Assembly: GCF_027923385.1 (NCBI RefSeq) | Contig: NZ_BSEC01000003.1 | Location: 124,001-188,000 of the forward strand | Direction: 5' to 3' | DNA from: Methylocystis echinoides | Lineage (GTDB): Bacteria > Pseudomonadota > Alphaproteobacteria > Rhizobiales > Beijerinckiaceae | DNA: 64,000 nucleotides | In this document: piece after piece, positions 46,800 to 55,472 of the stretch | Layout: each line of letters opens with the position of its first letter | Numbering within the stretch: position 1 is the stretch's first letter | Program-made: the position numbers and the translations under genes | The notes under the pieces: model-generated | The model's database searches: none | The model's input: only the letters and a program-made list of their open reading frames with translations | What the model was told of the DNA's origin: nothing

Positions 46800-47348
46800 C
46801 AAAGACACCCATCTCTCCCACCAGCAACGTAGAAACACCCTCACAGCCGGGCTCGACAATTCCCGGCTCGCTTGATGAGGGCGCGGGGATCGCGCATTCC
46901 TGCCAAAGCTGACCAGACCGCGATCTCCCTCGAAGGACGCGAAGGCAATCTATATCGTAGTACGATATAATGCAAGGCGGGACGCTGACTCGCTTTCGCC
47001 GCAATTAGGGTTTCCCGCCACGATCGACGCCGCGCCTCATTGACAGGCCGCAATTCCAGGCAAATCAGCAAAGCCCCATATATATATGCGAACAGCACGC
47101 AACTGAGGATACGGACACGGGAAATCGCTGATACCCCGCAGAGAGCGGATAGCTCTAAGGGCGCGAGCCATTGCCGGCAGGAACTCTGCCTGTCGATCCT
47201 TTTGCTTTGAGCGCTTGAATACAGCCCAAGAGGACGCAAAGTCGCTCTACAGCTCCTCCATTCAAGTCTCCTAAGGACGGCTGGCCGCAAAGCCCAATGT
47301 GCGTTACTGTGTTGAACAATCCACCCAAAGGCTGCTCGAGTTGTTTTG
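46800..47348. other. Divergent regulatory region between the efflux operon and the adenylate cyclase gene
   Basis: No gene is convincing here. It contains the palindrome at 46951-46969, an AT-rich tract near 47080 (TATATATATGCG) and several short frames that are shadows. Promoters for both flanking units should be here. Confidence 0.45.
46951..46969. promoter_or_regulatory. Perfect palindrome, probable operator of the metal-efflux operon
   Basis: TATATCGTA-G-TACGATATA: two perfect 9-bp arms around one base, AT-rich in GC-rich surroundings. It lies about 150 bases upstream of the adaptor start and about 380 upstream of the cyclase. The form suits a dimeric repressor (ArsR, GntR, PadR or MarR type). 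The protein that binds is unknown; the MarR regulator at 40758 is one candidate. Confidence 0.6.
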
Positions 47349-49013
47349 ATGCAGCCGAAAATTCCCAAGCCGGCGGGGCCCTCAATGAAGTTGCGGACTT
47401 TCTTTTCAGCTTTTTTTCTTATGCTGATCGCCCTCGCTGGCATGAACCTCATTATCGGTTTCTATTTAGGAAAGGCCGACGACAAGAGGGAAGAATCGCG
47501 GCGGCGGCTGAACGAAATCACCTCGCTTTCCGAAGATCTGGTCATATCCTCTCAATGGGCGACACGGTTCGCGCGCGCATATGTTGCGACCAAGGACCCA
47601 AAAAAGTTAGACATGTATAACGAGCTCGACGACATCCTTGAGGGAAAACTCGCCCGTCCCGAGAACTACGGATTAGAATATTGGGATCTTGTTTCCGCCG
47701 GCTTCATCCCGCCCCCGGACGCCAAAAAAACAGGGAAGGGGCCGCTGGAAGATCAGTTCTTGAAACTCGACATTACGGTAGAGGAGTTCAATCAGCTAAA
47801 AAAGGCGAAAGCTCTGTATGTCAAAGTCAGCACCACGGAACGGATTGCGATGCACGCCGTCAGAGGCGAATTTGACGATGGCACAGGCGCCTTCGCCAAA
47901 AAGAGCAAACCGGATATGGCCATGGCTGAACGTCTTCTCTACGGAAACTCTTATTCAGAGGAAAACGGAAAGCTGAGCAAAGCCGTCTTCGATTTCAATA
48001 GAATGATACGTAACCGATACAAAGCTGTCTTAGAGGACGAAGAGCTGCACACGGCTGAACTGGTTGGAATGAACACTTACCTTGCGCTTGGTTTGTTTTC
48101 AATCGTGATAGCCTCAGTGTTCTACTTGCAGCTGAGGTTCGTCAAGAGGACGTCGCGTCTGGTAGCGGCTGTTCAATCGATAAGCAATGGCGACCTCGCG
48201 ACGAAAACAAACATCACAGGCCAGGATGAGATAGGCCAAATCGCGGGGGCGATCGAGGCGATGGCCTCAAATCTCAGCGCCGCCTTTGTCTCCCTTGAGG
48301 ATAAGGTAAAAATTTCCGAGATGACTGCTGCAGAGCTGAATAACGAACGCGTTCGATCGGAAAAATTACTCCATAATATCCTTCCCGCCACGATTGCTCA
48401 GCGGCTTCAGGGCGGCGAGGAAGTGATTGCTGAGGTGTATCCCGAGGTAACCGTGTTTTTCTCTGATATCGTCGGCTTCACGGACCTCTCGGCGCAACTT
48501 GGGCCGCATGAAACGGTCAATCTTCTCAACGCCATTTTCGAGAAATTCGACGAACTCGTCGAAGCGCATGGAGTAGAAAAGATCAAAACGATAGGCGACA
48601 GCTATATGGTCGTAGGGGGCGTTCCAAATCGCGATCCTCTGCATTGCCAGCATGTCGCTGAATTTGCGCTTGATGCAATGAGCTTCATTCAGGAGTTTCC
48701 GGCCCACTCGCCCTTTCCGATCGAAATGCGCATGGGGATCCACACGGGCACGGTGGCCGCCGGAGTGTTAGGCAAAAAGAAGTTCTCTTACGATCTCTGG
48801 GGAGATGTTGTTAACGTCGCCAGTCGTTTTGAATCGACCTCGCTCGCGAACAAAATCCACGTGTCCGAGGCTGTAAAGGTCAGATTGAACGACGACTTTG
48901 TTTTTCTGGACGCGGGAACAGTGGAGTTGAAAGGTAAAGGATCGGCCGCGTCATTTTATCTTCTCGGGCGGAAAAAGGAGTTTCCCGCCGTGATAGAATT
49001 CAAAAAGCATTAA
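47349..49013 (+). CDS. Membrane class III adenylate/guanylate cyclase with HAMP domain
   Basis: A 554-residue protein: TM1 (about 18-38), an extracytoplasmic helical domain of about 185 residues, TM2 (about 238-258), HAMP (to about 312), a coiled linker with LLHNILPATIAQRLQ, and the cyclase domain. The catalytic Asp pair is in VTVFFSDIVGFTDLS and KTIGDSYMVVGG. Lys in KIKTIGD favours ATP, hence cAMP. Lys-rich and AT-richer than its neighbours, so possibly acquired. The ATG at 47349 is preferred over the adjoining TTG. Confidence 0.9.
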   Translation: MQPKIPKPAGPSMKLRTFFSAFFLMLIALAGMNLIIGFYLGKADDKREESRRRLNEITSLSEDLVISSQWATRFARAYVATKDPKKLDMYNELDDILEGKLARPENYGLEYWDLVSAGFIPPPDAKKTGKGPLEDQFLKLDITVEEFNQLKKAKALYVKVSTTERIAMHAVRGEFDDGTGAFAKKSKPDMAMAERLLYGNSYSEENGKLSKAVFDFNRMIRNRYKAVLEDEELHTAELVGMNTYLALGLFSIVIASVFYLQLRFVKRTSRLVAAVQSISNGDLATKTNITGQDEIGQIAGAIEAMASNLSAAFVSLEDKVKISEMTAAELNNERVRSEKLLHNILPATIAQRLQGGEEVIAEVYPEVTVFFSDIVGFTDLSAQLGPHETVNLLNAIFEKFDELVEAHGVEKIKTIGDSYMVVGGVPNRDPLHCQHVAEFALDAMSFIQEFPAHSPFPIEMRMGIHTGTVAAGVLGKKKFSYDLWGDVVNVASRFESTSLANKIHVSEAVKVRLNDDFVFLDAGTVELKGKGSAASFYLLGRKKEFPAVIEFKKH

Positions 49014-49166
49014 CAATCGCGCTACAACACAATGAGAAGCGCGGCTTTGAGCCGCCGCAATTGAAGGCGGCCCAATCGGCGGCTGCTATGATTGGAATGT
49101 GGCCGGATTGACGACGACGGGGCAGAGGACGTGTATGTCGTCGGGATCGGCGCTGCGACGCGTCGC

Positions 49167-49185
49167 GGGGCTCCGCGCGGAGCCC
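49167..49185 (+). terminator. GC-rich hairpin after the cyclase gene
   Basis: GGGGCTCC, loop GCGC, GGAGCCC, followed by TAGTTCTAG, about 155 bases after the cyclase stop. It is a weak candidate terminator between convergent genes. Confidence 0.35.
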
Positions 49186-49249
49186 TAGTTCTAGCAGTGC
49201 CGGATGTGGGTTGCAATTACGGAAACAGGCTGGCTCGCCGTAGACGGGC

Positions 49250-50065
49250 TCACTGATCCGGCTGCGCGACCAGTTCCTGAATGTTCAAGGCTAGAAGATC
49301 GGCGACGCAGGCGTAACCAACGTCGTTCATGTGGAAGCCATCCGCTGCGAGCATAAGCGCTATGCCTTCGCCGCCTGATTGGTCCATCGATTTCATGAGG
49401 CGGTAGCGGGGGAAGAGACAGACATGCTCTTTCTGCGCGACCCGGTCGAGAACCGCGACAAAGCGCTCGTAACGATCCGGGTCATTGACCTTCTTTGTGA
49501 ACTGCTGGTCGAGAAGAAGGACGTCGCTCTTATGCCGCTCGATTGACGTAACGCCGCGCTCGACGGTGGCTTCGAAAGCTGGCTCCGTGACTGAGGAAGA
49601 CAATGCGTCGTTGGTGCCGACTTGCCAGAGGACGAGGTCTGGCTTGGTTCGTTCCAGTTCCGCGTCAAGCCGCGCAAGAGTACGATCGGCGGTTTCGCCG
49701 GCTATGCCGGCGTTGACGACTCTAACATCCACCCCCGGAAATCTAAGCTCGAGAGCCGACTCAAGCCGGGCCGGGTAGGAAAACGCCGGTGAAGATGCGC
49801 CGATCCCTTGCGTCGAGGATGAACCGATCGCCAGGACTTGCACAGGCAGCTTAGCCCGTAAGCGCGCCGCTGTCCGTTTTAGGGGGCCGGACGCCTTGAG
49901 ACGGACCGGGGCTGCGGAGCACAGGCCGCGCCCCCGCTGATCGGCTGCAAGAGCAGAGCAAGGCATCGTCAGCCCCATCAAAATCAAGGACTGCAAGAAA
50001 GCCCTTCGGGGCCAGACAACGGCGCGGGCGTCGCAGCCGCGTCGGCTGAAGCTTGAGATCGGCAT
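49250..50065 (-). CDS. SGNH/GDSL-family hydrolase, probably Tat-exported
   Basis: A 271-residue protein. The N-terminus carries a twin-arginine signal (WPRRAFLQSLILMGLTMPCS, ending ALAAD). The SGNH blocks follow: Ser in LAIGSSSTQGIG, Gly in VVNAGIAGETA, Asn in QVGTNDALS and Asp/His in ADGFHMNDVGY. It should be a periplasmic esterase or lipase-like enzyme; the substrate is unknown. The ATG at 50065 is the start that puts the Tat signal near the N-terminus. Confidence 0.87.
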   Translation of the reverse strand: MPISSFSRRGCDARAVVWPRRAFLQSLILMGLTMPCSALAADQRGRGLCSAAPVRLKASGPLKRTAARLRAKLPVQVLAIGSSSTQGIGASSPAFSYPARLESALELRFPGVDVRVVNAGIAGETADRTLARLDAELERTKPDLVLWQVGTNDALSSSVTEPAFEATVERGVTSIERHKSDVLLLDQQFTKKVNDPDRYERFVAVLDRVAQKEHVCLFPRYRLMKSMDQSGGEGIALMLAADGFHMNDVGYACVADLLALNIQELVAQPDQ

Positions 50066-50283
50066 GTACAGCTCACGTTTCTTTGCACAGTCCATCGGCC
50101 CAACCCCACGAAAGCTATGGCGAACAAGGGAAGGCCGAGCCTCACCTGGTTCGAAACGAGGGCAAAGCGGACGCCCTAAATTATCATAAGGGCGGGTCTC
50201 TGAGGAACCCACGCCCTGGAAATCGGGTCCTCCCAGAGCTGCTTCTAATCAGACGCCACCTGCCTGATTTTCTGCCGCCTTGG

Positions 50284-53200
50284 TCAAGGCTCCTGTGGAG
50301 CCTGGCTTGCTCCATTGACGACGACCCGATCCCCTGCCTCGAGCGCACCGCCCCTGATTTCGACGAAGGCGCCGTCGTCGAGACCTGGCTTCACATCGAC
50401 GGGCGTCATCGCGCCATCGCGCCACGCCCACACGCGCGCCCATCCAACCGACGGCGGCGGAAGCGACGCGCCCTCCCTGGGGCTGTATTGCAAGCCGCGG
50501 CTCGGAACGCGCAGCGCATCCTCCCGCCGGTCGAGCTCTATACGCACCCTTGCCGGCGCGCCGGGCGGCGGGGCAGAGGGCAGTGTCGGCGCTTCGACGA
50601 CAATCCTCGCGCCCTCTTCAGTGGGCATGGCCGTGCGTAATTTGCCCGCGACTTGTTGCGAGGGATCGCCCGCGAAGGTCGTCGTCACCGGGGCGCCGGG
50701 TCGCGCCTGCAGGGTCGCTCCCGCTTCAGGGACGACGTCGATATGCAAGGCTCTGTCAGCCCCCGCCACTCCGAACAAGGTTTCGCCCGCGCTAGCAGCG
50801 TGGCCGTTCTCCATCCGGCTCCCCCTGATCATCCCTCCGGAGGGTGCGACGACCGGTGCGCCCTTCTCCTGCGCAGCGCGTAGCGTCACTTCGCGCCGGC
50901 TCGTGAGGGCCTGGGCTTGCGCCAGGCGCGCCTTGGCGCGCGCCACCGCCGCGCGAGTTTTCGCCGACGTCGCGTGTTCCAGCGCGGCGGCGCTGTTGCG
51001 CTGTGCGACCTGTGCGGCTGCGAGCGCTCTGCGCGCGCGGTCGACCTCTGCCTGGCGGTCAGGCGAAATGATCCTGGCGCAGACCCGCCCGGCTTCGACC
51101 TGGTCGCCATCGCCGCACGCGACGGCCTCGATCCTTCCCTTGACAGGAGCCGCCACCTCGACCAGCGGCGCGGCGACGACGGCGCCCGTTAAGTCAACAG
51201 TGTGGACAAAATTGCCGCGCTCGACTGTCGCGAGTTCGGGCCGCGCCTTGCGCAGCGTCTGCCAATAAAGCGTCCCGGCAGCGGCGACCGCCACGACGAG
51301 CGCGGCGCTCGCGGCGAGAGGCGCGTAGCGGCGCAATCGAGACGGCGGGGCGACGGCAAGCTCTGGCTCGGGCCGCGTCTTCGGGCGCTTGTGGCGCTCG
51401 GTCCACCATTTCTCAAGCTCCATGACAACGAGCAGCGACGAACCCGCGGCGAGCAGCGCGCCCCATTCCGCGACTGTCGGCGGCCAGATGCGCAGCGTGT
51501 CGGCGAGCCCGGGAACATGCGAGGCCGCAAGGTGAATGACCTGCGCGCCGACGATGCTGCCGATGAGCAGCGGACTGGAGAAGAGCCCCCTGTGGAAGAG
51601 GGAGTGATGTTCCGAGCGCGCATTCAACGCCTGAAAATTTTCGAAGATGACGAAGAGCAGAAGCAGCAGGTTGCGGGCGTGGCTGGTCTCGTAGCCTTGC
51701 GCGATGAGCCAGTAAAACAGGCCAAAGCCGACGCCTGCCATGACGAGAGCCGAATAGACGTTGCGGGTGATCATCACGCGGTCGAAGATCGGCTCCTCCG
51801 GCTTGCGCGGCGGATAGGTCAGTTCGTCTCCCTCGGGCTTCTCGGCGGCGAGCGCGACATGCTGAACGCCATTGGTGACGAGGTTGAGCCACAGCAATTG
51901 CACGGGCAGCAGCGGCATCGGCAGGCCGGAGGGGATCGCGAGCAGGAAGAGCAGCAGTTCAGCGGCGCCGGTCGAAACCAGAAGGAAGATGACCTTGCGG
52001 ATGTTGGCGTAAGCGACGCGCCCCTCCATCACTCCGCGCACGATCGACGCGAAATTGTCGTCGGCGATGATGATATCGGCGCTTTCCTTGGCGACGTCCG
52101 TGCCCTGCTTGCCCATGGCGACGCCGACATGCGCATGTTTAAGCGCCGGCGCGTCATTGACGCCGTCGCCGGTGACGGCCACGAAATGCCCGTTGCGCGC
52201 CAACGACAGGACGATCGCAAGCTTCTGGATCGGCTCGACGCGGGCGTAGATGCGGGCGCGCCCGGTCAACGCGTCGAGCGACGCCGCGCCCGCTTCTTCG
52301 GCGCGCCGCACCTCGTCGCCCGTCACGACCTGGTCCCGCGAAAAAGCCATGCCCGCCTCTCTGGCGATGGCCGCGGCCGTGCCGGGAGAGTCGCCGGTCA
52401 CCATCGCCACGGCGATTCCGGCGTCGCGGCAGGCGCCTATGGCGCGCGGGACTTCCGGCCGCAGCGGGTCATGCATGCCGACGAGCCCGAGAAAGACGAG
52501 GTTTTCCAGATGGCGTGGACCATAGCCATGGTCCGGCTCCGGGGCGATCTCGCCTTCCGCGAAAGCGAGGACGCGCAGGCCTCTTCCCGAAAGCGCGTCC
52601 TTCTGGCGCCAGAGCGCGTCGCGGTCGATTGGGACCAGCGCGCCGCCGACGTCCATGCTGCCGGCCATGGCGATGAGCGTCTCCGGCGCGCCCTTGGCGA
52701 AGACGCGCACGGCCGCTTTCTCCTCATGGAGATGGAAGGACGCCGCATATCTCAGGTCCGGCTCGTAAGGGATGCGCTTCACCAGCGGATAGCGCGCCCG
52801 CAGTTCCTGATGCACGACGCCGCTTCTGTGCGCGGCGACGAGCAGCGCGACGTCGACCGTGTCGCCCACGCCCCTGATCTCTTCCTTCTCGCGCCGGATC
52901 TCCGCTTCATTGGGGAGCGCCGCCGCCCGCAGCAGCGCCGCGAGCAGGAGATCGGCCGGCTCGTTGCGAGCCGCGCCCCGGAAACAATAGGACTCGACGC
53001 CCTCGCCGGGCTGCAGAGAGAGAATCGAGCCGTCCGGCAGGACGACCTCGGTGACGGTCAGTTCATTGCGCGTGAGCGTGCCGGTCTTGTCGGTCGCGAT
53101 CATGGTGCAGGAGCCGAGCGACTCCACGGCGGCCATCTTTCTTACGATCACATTCGCCTTGGCCATGCGCCGCATGCCGATCGCCAGCGCCACGGCGATT

Positions 53201-53991
53201 GCCACCGGAAGCCCTTCTGGAATGGCCGAGACGGCGAGGCCGACCGCCATCATGAAAAGCTCGACGAGCCCCATGTGGCGGAGATAGCCGATCACCATCA
53301 GGACGGCGACGGCGGCCCCGACGAGAAGAGCGATGAGCGTCGAGAATCGCTCCATGCGGATGATCAGCGGCGGCTGAGACGCCGAGGGCTTGACGAGCTC
53401 TCCGGCAATCTTGCCGACCTCGGTCGCGAGACCCGTCGCCGTCACGTCGCCGACGCCGCGCCCGCGGGTGACCATGGAGCCGGCGAAGGCCATGCCGCTG
53501 CGCTGTCCCTCTTTCGCCACCGGATGTTTCTTCACCGGAACCGACTCGCCCGTCAGCAGCGATTCATCGCAGCGCAGATCGACGGCTTCGATCAGTCGCA
53601 AGTCCGCGGGCACGCGGCGCCCGGCCTCGAGCAAGACGACATCGCCCGGCACGAGATCGCGCGCGTCGATTTCCTTTTGGACGCCGTCACGCAGGACGAG
53701 CGCGTGCGGCTGATCCTGCTGGCGCAGCGCGGCCGCTGCCTGACCGGCCGAATATTCCTGAACCGCGCCGATGATCCCGTTGATGAGCAATACGACGCCG
53801 ATGAAGGCGGCGTCCTTCGCGTCGCCGATCGCCATTGCCACGGCTGCGGCGGCGACGAGAATATAAATCAGCGGACTGAGAAACTGTCTGAGGAAGACTG
53901 CCGCGAAGGATGGCGGTCGCGCTTCCGGTAATGTGTTCGGTCCAAACTGGGCGAGCCGCGCACGCGCCTCGAGGGTCGTCAATCCCGACAT
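50284..53991 (-). CDS. Fusion of a P-type cation ATPase with a HlyD/CusB-type periplasmic adaptor
   Basis: One uninterrupted 1235-codon frame. Residues 1-862 are a type II P-type ATPase: Cation_ATPase N-terminus (TTLEARARLAQFGPNTLPEA), TGES 147-150, IPEGLPVAI in TM4 (257-265), Asp301 in DKTGTLT, VTGDGVNDAPALKHAHVG (607-624) and C-terminal helices to about 857. A basic linker (862-888) leads to an extra helix (889-909). Residues 916-1235 are a membrane-fusion adaptor: lipoyl half (944-972), Ala/Arg-rich hairpin (976-1043), second lipoyl half (1046-1077) and beta-barrel parts. With ten ATPase helices, the eleventh would place the adaptor in the periplasm. Ion unknown. TCAGGAG precedes the ATG. 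Confidence 0.9.
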   Translation of the reverse strand: MSGLTTLEARARLAQFGPNTLPEARPPSFAAVFLRQFLSPLIYILVAAAAVAMAIGDAKDAAFIGVVLLINGIIGAVQEYSAGQAAAALRQQDQPHALVLRDGVQKEIDARDLVPGDVVLLEAGRRVPADLRLIEAVDLRCDESLLTGESVPVKKHPVAKEGQRSGMAFAGSMVTRGRGVGDVTATGLATEVGKIAGELVKPSASQPPLIIRMERFSTLIALLVGAAVAVLMVIGYLRHMGLVELFMMAVGLAVSAIPEGLPVAIAVALAIGMRRMAKANVIVRKMAAVESLGSCTMIATDKTGTLTRNELTVTEVVLPDGSILSLQPGEGVESYCFRGAARNEPADLLLAALLRAAALPNEAEIRREKEEIRGVGDTVDVALLVAAHRSGVVHQELRARYPLVKRIPYEPDLRYAASFHLHEEKAAVRVFAKGAPETLIAMAGSMDVGGALVPIDRDALWRQKDALSGRGLRVLAFAEGEIAPEPDHGYGPRHLENLVFLGLVGMHDPLRPEVPRAIGACRDAGIAVAMVTGDSPGTAAAIAREAGMAFSRDQVVTGDEVRRAEEAGAASLDALTGRARIYARVEPIQKLAIVLSLARNGHFVAVTGDGVNDAPALKHAHVGVAMGKQGTDVAKESADIIIADDNFASIVRGVMEGRVAYANIRKVIFLLVSTGAAELLLFLLAIPSGLPMPLLPVQLLWLNLVTNGVQHVALAAEKPEGDELTYPPRKPEEPIFDRVMITRNVYSALVMAGVGFGLFYWLIAQGYETSHARNLLLLLFVIFENFQALNARSEHHSLFHRGLFSSPLLIGSIVGAQVIHLAASHVPGLADTLRIWPPTVAEWGALLAAGSSLLVVMELEKWWTERHKRPKTRPEPELAVAPPSRLRRYAPLAASAALVVAVAAAGTLYWQTLRKARPELATVERGNFVHTVDLTGAVVAAPLVEVAAPVKGRIEAVACGDGDQVEAGRVCARIISPDRQAEVDRARRALAAAQVAQRNSAAALEHATSAKTRAAVARAKARLAQAQALTSRREVTLRAAQEKGAPVVAPSGGMIRGSRMENGHAASAGETLFGVAGADRALHIDVVPEAGATLQARPGAPVTTTFAGDPSQQVAGKLRTAMPTEEGARIVVEAPTLPSAPPPGAPARVRIELDRREDALRVPSRGLQYSPREGASLPPPSVGWARVWAWRDGAMTPVDVKPGLDDGAFVEIRGGALEAGDRVVVNGASQAPQEP

Positions 53992-54432
53992 GATGCTCCT
54001 GATTATTGTGCCGCCGCCGTCGCCTGCTTGGCCGTTTGTGAAGGGGCTCCGCTACAGTAGAACGTGCCCCTTAAATCAACTAGGCACTGCGCGAGACTTT
54101 GGACGCGCAGGCACGATCCCGAACGTTGCGCCTAAGGCAGCGGAGGCGCTACCGTTATTCGAAGCTCCTCTCGCACCCTGCCTTGTTTCGTTCAAGACGC
54201 CTGCCAAATGATAGACGCCACGTTTGAGAGTAAACAGGGAAGCGCGATACTGGAAGGCCTCCCCAGATATCTATAGCTGCTATAGACTGGGCGGCGGTTG
54301 CTCGCCGCTCGCCTGCGCGCTTACTATCACTTTTTCCGTGACAGCTTGAGAGCGCTGCCGCGTCGAGGAGCGCGGTTGTTGCGTTGAGATCGTGCATCGC
54401 GATGTGAGTTGCGCTGCTGTTCAGGAAAAATC
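53992..54432. other. Divergent intergenic region between the ATPase-adaptor fusion and the LysR gene
   Basis: No gene is convincing; the minus frame at 54155-54397 has no supporting signals. It carries the palindrome at 54270-54286 and should hold promoters for both divergent genes. Confidence 0.5.
54270..54286. promoter_or_regulatory. Perfect palindrome, probable LysR-type operator
   Basis: TCTATAGC-T-GCTATAGA, two perfect 8-bp arms around one base. It lies about 145 bases upstream of the LysR gene and 280 bases upstream of the ATPase-adaptor fusion. It contains the T-N11-A pattern of LysR operators, so it is a good candidate binding site for the adjoining regulator. Confidence 0.6.
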
Positions 54433-55401
54433 ATGCCGTTGGAGAGATCGAAGGTGGGTAGACTGAATTATCAGCACCTTTACTACTTCTGGATCGTCGC
54501 GAAACACGGCAGCATCACCCGAGCCTCGGAAAGGCTCAGGCTTTCGCAGCCGACGATCAGCAGTCAGCTTTCGGCCTTCGAGAAGTCGATCGGCTCCCAG
54601 CTCTTCGACAAGGACGGCCGCAGACTGACCCTGACGGAAGCGGGACGGCAGGTGTTCAGCTACGCCGAGCAAATCTTTCGGCTGGGTGAGGAGCTTTCGG
54701 CCTCGCTCGACGACCGCGACGCCGCCAATCGTCTGCGCCTCAACGTCGGGGTCGTGAATTCGCTGCCCAAGCTGGTCGTTTATCAGCTGGTGAAACCTGC
54801 CTTCGGTCTCGACGAACCGATCCGCATGATGTGCTACGAGGACAAGCGCGAGAGATTGCTGGCCGAGCTGGCGCTGCACGGGATCGATCTCGTGCTGTCG
54901 GACGCGCCGGCGTCCTCGGCCAGCGGTTCGCGGGTGTATAACCACCTGATCCGCCAATCGACGATTTCGGTGTTTGGCTCGAAGGCAACCGCGGCGCGCC
55001 ATCGGCGCAATTTCCCGCTTTCTCTCCATAATGCGCCGTTCCTGTTGCCGACCACCAATATTGAAATTCGCAGATCGCTCGACGAGTGGTTCGAAGATCG
55101 CAAGATCAGGCCGGAGATCGTCGCAGAAGTCGAGGACAGCGCGCTGCTCAAGACCTTCGCCGAAGACGGCATGGGCCTCGTGGTTGCGCCGACCATCGTC
55201 AGAGAGACCATCGAGCGGCAATATTCGCTCGAATTCGTGGGCGAGATCTCGGACGTCGTCGAACAATTTTACGCGATCACCACGCAGCGCAAAGTACGAA
55301 GCACGGCCATCGCCGCCATCCTGGCGATGCAGGGCGGTCTGGCTGACGCCCCTGAGCCCGACGACACGATCATCGTCGTCGCTCAGCCGGATGCAATATA
55401 A
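54433..55401 (+). CDS. LysR-family regulator, NhaR-like
   Basis: A 322-residue protein: N-terminal helix-turn-helix (NYQHLYYFWIVAKHGSITRA, then RLSQPTISSQLSAFEKSIGS) and a LysR substrate-binding domain. The LNYQHLYYFW start is characteristic of NhaR, the sodium-responsive activator of Na+/H+ antiporter genes. AGGAAA precedes the ATG at 54433. It is divergent from the ATPase-adaptor fusion, its likely target together with itself. The effector (Na+ or another cation) is inferred. Confidence 0.9.
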   Translation: MPLERSKVGRLNYQHLYYFWIVAKHGSITRASERLRLSQPTISSQLSAFEKSIGSQLFDKDGRRLTLTEAGRQVFSYAEQIFRLGEELSASLDDRDAANRLRLNVGVVNSLPKLVVYQLVKPAFGLDEPIRMMCYEDKRERLLAELALHGIDLVLSDAPASSASGSRVYNHLIRQSTISVFGSKATAARHRRNFPLSLHNAPFLLPTTNIEIRRSLDEWFEDRKIRPEIVAEVEDSALLKTFAEDGMGLVVAPTIVRETIERQYSLEFVGEISDVVEQFYAITTQRKVRSTAIAAILAMQGGLADAPEPDDTIIVVAQPDAI

Positions 55402-55472
55402 AACGCGCACGCTCCTTCTCCCTTGGAACCTCCCGCACGCGTCGTTTTCGACGCGCGCGGGGAGGGGCGCCC

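Noticed and set aside
51202..53931. A 909-codon open frame on the plus strand opposite the P-type ATPase-adaptor gene
   Set aside because: It is antisense to a gene with unmistakable ATPase motifs, and its translation is dominated by Arg, Asp, His and Gln without any domain. This is the usual shadow of GC-rich coding DNA.
54421..55410. A 329-codon frame opposite the NhaR-like LysR gene
   Set aside because: Shadow of the regulator; composition and lack of motifs argue against a real gene.
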